Source: Aplidium turbinatum (Eukaryota > Chordata > Ascidiacea > Aplousobranchia > Polyclinidae). From it: a stretch of DNA of 64,000 nt. Under the pieces are notes generated by a model. It ran no database searches. It was given only the letters and a program-made list of their open reading frames with translations, and was not told where the DNA came from. This document shows, one piece after another, positions 34,753-46,700 of the stretch. Where the stretch lies: assembly GCA_918807975.1 (NCBI GenBank), contig OU964918.1, positions 46,422,477-46,486,476 of the forward strand, in the 5' to 3' direction. Numbering within the stretch: position 1 is the stretch's first letter; every line of letters starts with the position of its first letter. The translations under genes and the position numbers were made by a program.

Positions 34753-35560
34753 GGGGAAGGTGGGGCAAGATGGGACGTGGGGCAGGACGGGACACCGTGG
34801 ATATTTTTAAAAGTATTAGCTTTAGCGTCCTCTACCCATTTAGATGTTAAAGGACACCATGATTCTCGATGACTTGCAAAAAAAAGAGATGTTCAGAGAA
34901 AAAACGTGGTCGTGGCAACAAGATAACTGATTAGAGGCTAGTTGCTATAAGAAATCTTATCAAAACTTTTCACATTTTAGCATGATTTCAGAAAAATTTG
35001 GAAGATGATACGTGGTCTGGAGATACAGTAATAAAAGTGCTTTTTGGGGTATCTGACTTTTTAGATTTGAGTTACATATATAATAAACAAACAGAAAATT
35101 TCAAAATGTCAGTCATTGGGGCAAAATGGGACAGAGCTGCTTGGGGCAGGATGGGACATCTGTTCTGCTTATAATGGGCGTGGCAATTTTGTATGTGATT
35201 TTTATGGAAAAAAGTAGTCTGTCATTTTGCCCTGATGTAATTACGTGTGCTGTAAATGCAAGTCATTTTTGAAATTACAAGGTATTACCAGTAGATTTGT
35301 GGTTTTACAGGTGATTCCTCATATGAACAATACGCGTCCCGTCCTGCCCCAGGTGTGGGGCAAGATGGGACAAATTAATTTTTTTTGTTTTTGTTAATTA
35401 TAAGGTCATGCGATACTAACTGAGTCTTTGTATCTTGCTGGTTGGTAGTGGTGTGCAATAGAAATAACATGATACCGTACCAAAGTTACCGATATTGATA
35501 AAAAGGAATTCTGCAAAACATCGATTAAAGTTAAGTGTCCCGTTCTGCCCCACCTTCCCC
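34753..35560. mobile_element. TA-flanked MITE with GGGGAAGGTGGGGCAAG ends
   Basis: The left end GGGGAAGGTGGGGCAAG and the right end, inverse of GGGGAAGGTGGGGCAGAA, are flanked by TA (34751-34752 and 35561-35562). Internal copies of the GGGGCAAGATGGGAC unit sit at about 34780, 35118-35160 and 35338-35370. It is non-coding and shares its first nine bases with the 1009-3303 element. Confidence 0.7.
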
Positions 35561-36109
35561 TAAGGGAGTATCAACTGCATTTTCTTTCTCATAACAGCCC
35601 TTACAAGCCCACAATTGAATGCCAACGGTAGCCTACCTGCCCTAATAAGGCCCATGGCTGATTTTGATGGGCTTTGTTTGGGCAACTCTTCGTTTAACGT
35701 CAACTATATAAATACTATACACTATCCAAGAAAGGTCAATATGTCAATAAATGTTGAAACTTTAGACCCTTTAGCAATTTAGCATATCCTGAAACTCCGG
35801 CCTGAAACTCTAACAAAGGTAGAAAACAAACACCACTTACGAAAACACCCCCATAGATTAAGTACCGCACTGAACAAATTTTACTCCTGCAAGATAGCTT
35901 TCAGAAATTTACAACTAACTCTGCTGGCATGTGGTTTCTTCCAGGAAACCAAATTACTTTTCTGTTCATTCACATGATTATAGCAGCCAATCAGATTACA
36001 ACAGCTGTTCCTTGCTTGCTTTCGTTTTCCAGGTATAAAAGGGTGGGCCTTATTTAGGCACGGGCCTTATTTGGGCAGAGTAGCCTATACCTTAAATACG
36101 GCTCTCCTT

Positions 36110-36216
36110 CTCGCAGTGACATCATTGAACCTGGAGGTGGACACGAAAACTATTTTAGTCTAAATCTTCAAACACCAGGCCAAGGTCTGGATACGACAAA
36201 AAAATCATTGGAAGCA
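36110..36216 (+). repeat. SINE fragment (family B)
   Basis: GGAGGTGGACACGAA, then TCTAAATCTTCAA, CACCAGG and TCTGGATACGACAAAAAAA match the 3' part of the SINE inserted at 49035-49203. Confidence 0.6.
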
Positions 36217-36825
36217 GAAATCCATGAACTGGTTTCAAATAAAACAGGAACAAGTAGGTTATCACTCTAGAATTTTGTAGCCGATTACTTAATAAATTTC
36301 AATCTTTTTTTTCTTTTTTTAACCTTTATCTTTGTTACCTTGAATGCATTTCATATTAATAAGTTAAAACTTTTCTCATTATTATTTTAGCCTACCTACC
36401 GTACCTAGCCTATTTAGCATAAATTAGGCTACTCTTTTTTTCTAATTTTATCTGAGTGGTTAGCCAAATTTAAAATTGTAGGTTACATTTAGTGGTCCAT
36501 GACGTTCAAAAGTTTGGCGACTTCTGATTTAGACTGTTTGAAAGTTTTTGCTTTTTCGAAATATAGGCCTATTTGCCTTTCGAAGCAAACTTTTTGTCTT
36601 TGTTTTGTTTTGAAATTATTTTTTGGTGTAAAATTTATTCAAGAGATTTTGTTTCATAATCAATTTGCAACAAAACTTACAAGAACCTCAGAAACAAAAA
36701 ATGCCGAAAATTTAGAGTTGAAGTGGGTTACATAAAGTGTCGAAAAAAGGAAAATTTCTCATACTTCATCTGCACTACGTTATAGCATAAGTTAGCCTAA
36801 GCTGCTCATTTAGAGTCTATGAGTT

Positions 36826-37235
36826 CTATCCAAGGGTAAGGGGTGAGCAATGCAAAATCACCCCCCCCCCCCACACACACACACTTATTTGGCTTTGAAA
36901 AAGTTTTGATATTTTATTGAAGGAATTTAAAAAAAAATATTTCAGCTGTTATCAATTCTTTGATTTGGTAACCCCGAACTACGAGACGGGCGTTTACACT
37001 GTGGAGTTTTAACTTAGTTAAATGCTTACCCAAAAATGCCATTTCCGATCGAAACATGCTTTGTGAGACCATTTGGACACGCTATGTACGTTGATGATCA
37101 ATGAAGTTGATGCTATAATGGGGGTCTGGGGGGCGTACCCCCCAGAATTTAAAATGACTATGATGATTTTAACCCACTGTCCAAAACTCACCTCCCCCCC
37201 CCCGAATTCTAAAAGTGGATAGAGCCCCTGCTACT
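36826..37235. repeat. G/C-run repeat with CTATCCA ends
   Basis: Homopolymer C and CA runs at 36866-36885, GGGGGTCTGGGGGGCGTACCCCCC at 37122-37145 and a C run at 37193-37204 mark a repeat. Inverse CTATCCA segments lie at about 36834 and 37218. The boundaries are uncertain. Confidence 0.35.
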
Positions 37236-37708
37236 GTGTCTGATGTTCAATCTTTTCAGGTGTGCACATTAATGTTGGCAAAGCCAATAGGCCTACCTAC
37301 AACCGAAACCGAGGGTCTATAGCCTATGCTTTACCACATCCAAGTGGCGATTGCTGGCCAATCTACACAAAGAGGATACTGCTCCTATTGAGCGAAAGTT
37401 GATACTATCTGCGGTCTGGTGCTCAGAGATACAATCGCAAAAAAAAAATTGAACGAGGCCGTAAGAACACAACACGTAATGTTTGTGATAGCCTACTTTG
37501 CAAAAAGACACTGCGGAAAAAAGTTTATTTTTCAACTTTTTTGTTTGTTAAGCAACAATGCTTGTCTGTTTCGCAAGTATGCAAAAATATAATATTTTTT
37601 AGTAATTACAATAGGCAATAACTTCAATTTACCATCCATTCTATAACTACTTAAAATAATCTGTGTTCTTTTACGATACTCAACTTCTTGAATCAGGCAT
37701 CAATAGCA

Positions 37709-40700
37709 ATGAAAGCAGTGACGGTGGTATTTCTATTAATTCAATGCATGCGGTTTGACATAAGCACAGGTGAAATGACGCTGGATGCAACACTGTTATC
37801 CAAGAAAGTAAAGGGATTTTTAGATACAACAGTAAAACGAGAAGCTTTACAGGTAGGCCTAAATAAAATTTTACAGCTTTTGTAAACCAAATAATGTGGT
37901 CTAGTAGGCTACTCTAGTCTTTGGCAGGTTTCCATTAAACAAAAAAGGTAGGCTACGGTACGGAAGTGAAATAATTTTCTTTATAGGCCTATCTAAATTT
38001 CATGGAGTTTACACACATGGCAATGGATTCACTGTTTCCCAATTTTAATCACAATAAAAGTAACAAAGCAATTATGATAGCAAAATGCAGAATGATTTCA
38101 AATAGGTGTCTTGAACCATATTTGTCAAATATTTATTGTAGAAAATTTTCAAAAGGTAACGAAATTTTATTTTGACTTCGTTTGAAATGTTAGGGTTCTT
38201 GTGAAGTGTTCTGATGGAGTAGAATATTCTTTGGTTAGGCTTTAGCCTGTTTAGACCAAAAATTGTTTCGAAAACGAAACAAAGCAATGATTTTCCTTCA
38301 ACTCAAGCACTTTGATTTTATAAAGCGTTGCATTTGTAAGAGTTAATAAGGAATATTTACCACCACTGCAGGCTGGTTCAGGAAATAGCAATCCTTTAAA
38401 ATTATTAAACGTTTCCAGACATACATTTGGGACAAACTGATATATCGCGAAGAACAATTTGTACCAAAACAGATATTGGATTCGGTAAGAAATCGTAGCC
38501 TACAGTTTACATAGGTTACTGATGTTTATTGCATGCTTACGAAAATCAATCGAGTTGTAATCAATTTCAAGTTCTCTCGCTTCCGTCGGGGGAGCGGTGA
38601 AACAGTGTGGCGCCAATGCCCACGCTTCCGAGAACATCGTCGGCGGAAAAAAATGTTTTTAATTTTGCAAAAGCGCATTTTTCTTTGTGTTCCCATCTCC
38701 AGGGAACACCACTCTTGGTTAAATGATATAACGGTTGCGCTACCGTAGAAAAATCTAGGGGCATAAACTTAGAATAAAATTGAACTGACCCAGAAAAGAA
38801 CGTAAGGTGCCAACATTGGAAGGAGCAGGCATGTTCAGTACAGCATCGACTTTAGGACCCTTTGAAATCCCCTGTTTAGAAAGGACATGACCTAAGTACT
38901 CGACATTTGCCTGGGCAAATCTACATTTTTCCTTCCTACACCTAAGACCTTTCGAAGATAAACGATCGAGTACCGTAGTCATTTATATAAGGTTCTGGAA
39001 ATGCTCTTCCGCCGTAGCTCCACTTATCAAAATGTCATCCAGGTAGACTGCTACACCTGCAGTGCCAGATTAACAAAATGCGGGGCCTGTAGCAGATTGA
39101 TTTGATATACAGATAATAATTGAATATTTTTAGTTGATATTCATTGCATCTGAAACTGAACGGCCACTGCCTACATTCTCATCGTGCGTTCGATTTTGGA
39201 CAATTCTTCTTGTGCTTTTTGGTCGGTAATCCGACACTTGAGTCCGCTTCTGCGCCTCTGACTCAAACTTAGCAAATTGTTTTCTGAAAGTCTGTAGGGA
39301 TCCCGCCAAAGAGGCACACAACGCTGAAGCAATGTTGAGATTTTGCCGCTTTGTCTGAAGAGAGGCTTGGCTTGCCTGGAAGCGATCGGGTAAGCTATTA
39401 AAAAACAAAAACATTAAGCTTCCAATTTCGAGCAACTCCATTTTCTCGAGGAGTCCATTTGCCTGCTGTCGACATTTTGCCTTTTGCACTTGGTCATTGG
39501 CAAGTTTATCCAGTGCCTCCTTTTGAAAAGAAAACGTTCTTTAATTGCGTAAATGGCATCAGCTCTTCCGGACCATCGCGTTTCAGAGAGCTTCTTTAGC
39601 ACTCCACCACCTGAACACTCCAGAACGGACCACCGGTGTGTTGAAGCAGCAGATATTTTTAACGAAGTCAAAGAACTGAACTGTTTCTGGACACAATTGT
39701 GCAGCGCATACACCAACTAAATTCAACGAATGAGCATAGCATGGAACATATTCTGCAACAGCACCATTTTTTTTTGACAAGTGCCTGTAGGCCTAGGCTA
39801 CTCCGTTATATTTCCCGCTCATGGTGGACGCGCTATAATCACTCTGTCCAAGGCAATCGGCAAGATTGATACTCTTCTCACTGGTGTACAGTACAGTCGA
39901 ATAATCTTCAAGCAATCGTGGGCTCGTGGCACTCGATCAGGCAGTTGCCTCCAGCGGAAATTACCGGTTTAAGTTTACCATAATTAAAAAGGGATAAGAC
40001 GTTAGGACGAAGTAATTTAATCCTACAACTATAATATTCTCCCTTGCCATTCCAGTTTGCAAGCCAAAAATTACTTACCAACTATGTTCTAAGCTTACAA
40101 TTTTTTGCAAAAAAATGTTTTACTCGCCAAGCGCGGGGCCTTGTGAAGCGCGGGGCCCGTAGCAGCTGCTACATCTGCTAATAGTTAATCTGGCGCTGTA
40201 CACCTGGAAGGTCACTAGTTAGATCATCCATTATCTTTTGGAAATGGCCTGGGGCAGAAGAGATGCCAAACGGCATAACATTTTGCAGTAAAACCCCTGT
40301 ATGGGTAGGACTTAATGCCAATATTTTTCGACTCTTTGGACCTAACCTAATCTGGTTATAAGCATCTGCCAGGTCAATCTTAGTGAATCCGTGGCCACCC
40401 CCTAGTTTACGCATTAAATCCTCTGGAAGAGGCAAAGGGTGCCCGTGAGTTTAAAGTTGTGGATTAACCGTCGAAAAATAGTCACCACAAACCCTTAATT
40501 TGGATTTCTTACCTTCGGTAGAAGCCTTGCGAACTGGTACTACAGGAGTTTCCCAGTCGCAAAATTGTAGGCCTACAGGTGTCCAGCAGATACGTTTTTC
40601 TATGCCGGCGTCATAGGCAAGAGCTAAGTCTTCTTGAATGGCGAAAGGCACTGGTCTGGGCTTTGAAAACACTGGTTTACAATCAGAGTTAAACTCAATC

Positions 40701-43700
40701 TCTAAATCGTAATCCTGAAGACAACCTAACTCAGGTTTAAATAAGTCTTCGTATTGATCACATAACTCGGAACATGATTTTTGCAAGTTAAAATCTATGT
40801 GGTTGTGACGATGAATGGCATGTAAAGATGAAGAAAATAACTTATCTACCGAAATATCTAGTGCTTGAATAGCATCACGCCCTAATAAGTTAAGGTTAGG
40901 GATTTCACATACCATAAATTGAACTGTGGTCGTCTTTCCCGATTTGTTGCAACTCGCTTTGGCAGTGAAAGATCCAACAATAGGCATCGAGTGCTCACTT
41001 GCCGACTGAAAACGTAGCTGCGGAGTCTGCAAGATAGGGTTGCCTAGCTGCGACCAAACTTCAGAAGAGATGAAATTTCCCCCTGTAGCTGTATCAAGTT
41101 CCATTAAGACGGGAAAAGACTTAATAAAAATTCGAACCTCGAGTTTAGGAACTTTACACGACGAATTATGAACAGTATTTACCTCCTGTATGCAGTTGAC
41201 CTTAGAAGAATGAACTTGTGCGGCTTTTCTACGACATGCGGATTGTACATGCCCTGTAAGTTTACAGAAATGACAGACCGCATTTTTAAATCTGCAGTTG
41301 TTAGCAAGGTGATTAGAATTACCACATCGATAGCACTTACTTTGCTTGTTCGCATTAGCACTGGCCACTGTAGCTTTTTTGAAAGAATATCGTCTATGGG
41401 TGCCTTTAACTTTATGTACCACCGACGGTTCAGTGCCAGAGGCCTAAAATGTTTGTAGGAAACTCAGAACGAAACAAGAAAACACTTAGGCTATTATTTG
41501 GAATGTTTTCGTTTTTTTAATCATGTTTAGTAGGCTATAGGAGTGGCCTCTCGTTGGTAGGCTACCAGGTCCTATTTTTTTTCGACGGCCCTGACTAACC
41601 TCATATGTGTAAGGATTGTTAGACAGACAGACACTTGTCCACTGCAAAGCATAGATGAGTGCCCGCTGTCCATATAAGTTGCAGTAGGTTACGCAGTATG
41701 ATCAATTGATCAAGACAAAGGGTTTTCGTTTTGTGATTCTTGTGTAACGCGTTTTTCTTGAGTGCAAACAAATGCAAGTTTGGATCTCTAAACGAAACTA
41801 GTTACATCGAAACTAGCATAATTGTTTGTTTCATTCAATGGTTTTCGATTTTGTTTGCACGAAAACATCTTTGAAAAGAGCAACTTGTCCTCCTCGTGCT
41901 CATTTTGAACATTCTTCACAGTCCTATTTTAATTGGACAAGCTGTTTCTGATAAACTGTATAGCCTATGGTCCAAACTATTTAATGTCATGAAAAAATTA
42001 CTAGGTTGCACGTTAGAATTTAGCGTTTTTGTTTAAAGAAAACACGCACAAAGGCAATTAAATGTGTAACTGATAGGTAAGTAATCAGTAGTAGGTCCGT
42101 GAGTATAGACCTTCTTTATATGCACAACAAACACTAACAGTTCAAGTAGGCCTACTTGATATTGGCTGGCTAATTTTTTGGATCATTTGTTTGCAAACTT
42201 TAAGCTCAGCACAACATTGAATATTTTTAAGATGGTTAGAATTTTTGGAAAAAGGTTGCGAGCAAGAATTCGAGCTTTGCAAAAATTGAAGGACGCAGTT
42301 GTGCGGTCTTATGGTGCGAGCGGATCACCACATCAACCTTGCTGTTCTGAGTTTGAAACTCAATTCAGCAGGCAACTGAAGCAAGAGGTAATATAGTTTA
42401 CGCTTTAAAATAGATAACTTTAAAACACGTGTGTCTTAAGAATGATCAAAATCACATTCCAAACTACTTTTGGATGACAAAGTTAGTCTTTTTCATCCCT
42501 TATCAAGATTATTTTACCTCACAGACCTCCCTCCCTCCAATAAACTTTATTATTGTTGTCTCATTTGCCACTTGTGCAAACATGGGTTGTTATTGATAGT
42601 CCAAAAATTAAAAAACAAGAAGCAAATGTGAGGCCTGTGGACATAGGCTACGTTACATTTGCAACAGTCAACTTGCAGTTGCAAGCGGAGCATAGCGATT
42701 TTGAACTTAATCCGCGCTGATAGCTCAGTTGGTTAGCGCGTGACTTCGTGAAAGAAGAAGCTTCAAGATCAAGCGCCGCTGGTTCGACTCTCGGGGTGTG
42801 CGCTTGAGCAACGCATTCTAAGCACTGCTCTGCATTCAGTGGCACCTAATAGATGGAATAATCCCCGGCAACAAGACTTCATCAATTGGAAACTTCCCTC
42901 TGTCAATCTCGGTAACCGGCCCTGCGCCAAAAGCCTCTACAAGTAGGCCTATGCAAAACTACCAGGAATAACCTATCAAGGCTTTGTCAGTCCGAGGATA
43001 GAGATTCAAAACCAACCAACCAACTGCCTTCACTCAATACTTTCCACCAAGGTTTAAATTCTAAACTTTTGAGAATAAAATTTTCTTTTCAACTTGGTCA
43101 ACCTTATAACAACATTCTAATTGAGACTTACTTCTAGTGTAGGCTACTTCAATCATTGCACTTTCCGACTCCACAACCACCACAAGCCATGACAGAGTTG
43201 TGGAATCGAGCGAAAAATATAGAACGGCTCTGAATCCTCGATTTTTAACTGGCCAACTCCAACTCCACCGCCCTGGTACTTACAGATGCAGAAACTCTCA
43301 GATGGAAGCAATAACTTGTTATCTAACCTATTCGTCGATTAGGCTACACATGAAAGATTGATTTTCGTACCATAAACAGACCATAAGTTGAAACTATATT
43401 TCGTTTTTAAAGCGATTTTAGTAGTGAGGTGTTTTTCAGGTGGACTGTCACCGGGGATATTTATCACGGAGACTATTAGGCCTATTGGCCTACATTTTTA
43501 CGGATTACCTTTTTAGGTTGCCACTGATAGATCGTGTCAAGTTTTGGCCCCAAATGTTCCTGAAAATCCTGTGTTGTTGTCACGCTACTTTCAAGAAGTT
43601 GCTATGCAAAATTATAAAGAAACGCCATCATTAAAATGGCAATACTTTGGCAGTGAGCAAGGAGTCACAACAATTTTTCCAGGAACAAAATTATGTGCAG

Positions 43701-46700
43701 ACTATGACAACAGATTCAGGTTAGAAATGAAATATCGTGATGTCAAATGCTTATCACTTCGGATTTCTAGCTGGTAGGATTTGATTATACATTGCTCTTT
43801 TGCAATGCTGATTTACGATCAATTTACCAAGTTTTATCAGAAAACAAATATAAATTATTTGCTACAAAATTCCATCAGAAAAACTCGAAATCATTATCGC
43901 ATTTTTAGGCTACTTGCTAAATGGAGTGCAGTCTTTAGAACTCGTTGCTCAAGCGTACACCCCGAGAGTCGACCCAGCGGCTTGCTTTTAAAGCTTCTTC
44001 GTTCATGAAGTCACGCACAAACAAGCTGAAACTTATTTAGTCGAAAAGACGATAGGCTATACGCAGTAGCCTAATGTAACGGCTAAATGTATTATGATAT
44101 ATATACGCTGTTAATGCATTATGTAAAGTACTGGTATTGTGCTATAACTTATGTGTTAATGTTCTTAATTTTGGGTCTTTTGTTTAAATGTTTGGGTGGC
44201 AGCTGACTTTGGTGACCTTTTGGTCTTTCGCTGCTATCCTTGCTGTGCGAATTATTTGTGTTTTTGTATATTTTTGTTTTTTTATTTTTCGCCAACAAAA
44301 CAAAAATAAACTGAACTGAACTGAACTAACTTCACTGCAAACTGCTGATAAACGTTTTTTTAAGTCGTCTTTTTAACTTTAACCTTAGATATTTTTTCCA
44401 CTGTTTTCTAACGATGCTTTTTAATTCTTCTTTAAAACAGTAGTGCTTCATTCGTAAATTTTCACTCTATTGGATTGCAATCTGGAGATCGAGAAAATCA
44501 TTAATCTTTTAAATGAAACTAGGAGAGTTTCTGGACAATTACTGTATCTGGTCCAGATCTGGTAAAGATCTTGTCAGATCCGTATCCGATCTGGTAAAGA
44601 TGTGGACCAGATAAAGTGGTTGTCTGAGTTATCTTTACGATAACTTAAGTGGCACGACAGATGTGTTATGCTAAGCTTCATGTGATGAGTTGTAAAATAA
44701 TGTTATTTCGGCTAATCGAAAAGAACTTTTTCATTAAAAACTTGATTCGAAACAAACCCAAGACAAAGGAATTTTGCCACGAAGTCAATTTTTTTCGAAA
44801 TGATAGTTGCTTCAAACATTTCTAATAATAAGCAACCTAAACCTAAATGCTGAAAAAGATAGTACAGTTGCAAATTTTATTTTTTGTATTGCTTTCTACG
44901 TTTGAAGATTCTCTTCCATTTTTTGTCGGCTGCGTAGCCGAGTGGTGAGAACGTTCGAAAGGACGTGGGTTCGACACCGTTCCAGAGCACGCGGCTGTGT
45001 CTCGGAAAAGACACTTAATGGCAAGCCAAAAATTAGGGGAGCAGCTGACACGAAGATTATATGTCACTTCGCTGCTTCCTGTCGTCTGTTGTATCGCGTG
45101 TGTGGTTGCAGTGTACTGTATGTCATCGCAATGGGCGCAAATAAAAACACGATTATTATTTTGTTATGAGTGCACACTGCACAATCGAAACAAAGTTGCT
45201 GGAATTTGGAAACAACCTTAAAATAAAATAAATTGGGGCCTCAACAAAATAAATTCGCTTTTGATAATCGTTATAAATGCAGTCAATCTATTTGGTCAGA
45301 TCATATGATCAAGCCAAATTGATTTAATCAAGTGGAATCGACTGTAGACTTGTTTAGAGCAGCCTTACCATACGAACACTCAAAGCATAGACAAAAACAC
45401 AAAAAATTTGGTCACTTGGATAGCCTTTCCAGACAACCACTTTATCTGGCCCAGATCTTTATCACATCTGGTACGGATCTGACCAGACATCTACCAGATC
45501 TGGACCAGATAAAGTGGCTGACTGGGTCTGTAGTTTTTATGACGTCGCTTTTGTATTTCATCACATGGCAATTTTTAGTTGCATAATTTCACAAAAATAT
45601 TTTTTCACCTTGGTTTAAATTTAATCAAACACTTTTGAACACTGGGATATCATACTGAAATAAAGATCGAGGGCTCCAATCATGCGCTAAGCAGATTCTT
45701 CATGGCATCTCTTCACTAAATCGTTTGATTTCAATCGCTTGCAGAAATTGATTTCTTACGGGTAGGTAACAGTGGTTTTATGAGCTTTTAATATTTTTTA
45801 GTTTGTTAAAGCGTAGGCTATAAGCTACTGTGTAACAGCAGCATATTATTTGATTCAATTAATATAAACAGATCATGGGTAGACTAAATTGTGGATTGAC
45901 AATGCTTTGCAGACCATGGTACAGCCAAGCCATTTTCCCCGATCCAAGGCAAGTTGTTATCGTTATAGATAAGAGCAAATCAATGGGTCGAACCCACAGT
46001 GGTCAAACCTTGCTGGAAGTGGCTAAAACAGCCACCAAAACTATCATAGAGACACTGAATTCTCACGACACGGTAGGCTATAAATCAAATTACTTTTGTC
46101 TTGTTTTGTTTATATTACTCAGTTCAAGACGTCTCAAGTTTCACGTCTCAGTTCAAGACGTCATTACATTCACTTTTCATTATCCAGTAGACATTAATCT
46201 TTCTAGTCTTCTACTATTTTTTGACCTTGGTTCTTCGTATACGTTATTGCTACGTGACCTATTTTCTGTGATAACCTATTTGATATTCCTGGTTTGCATC
46301 TTTTCCTTGATCGGTGGTTCTTAGTATTTTAGTAGTCATCGAACTCTTTCAAAGATTTAGTAACCTCTTGACCGATAGCTTGTTTTTAAAAGGCGCCTAA
46401 ATAAAATTTTTGTCAAATTACTCTAAAATATATAATTTTAGCCTATATTTAATGTAGCCTACGCCTATATAACGGTAAGCTTCAATTTTAGAACTTTTCC
46501 TGAAATAAATACATTTACAGACCCATTTGACAATACAGTCCTCCCAGACGTAGCGGTTTTGCTGCTTGTGGACTCCTGGTCGGAAACAACTGTGTTAAAT
46601 TGTAGTGAAAGTGAAATTCAAAAAATCTGTATGGAAAACAACGGTTTCCAATGCTTAACCCTATCTGTAGCGACACGGGTCTTTTTGAGAACCCCCCACT

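Noticed and set aside
43440-43516. Frame VDCHRGYLSRRLL after a good TTTTTCAG acceptor, as an extra CACHD1-like exon
   Set aside because: No usable donor before the next acceptor, and exons 42232-42387 and 43517-43719 already join in phase.
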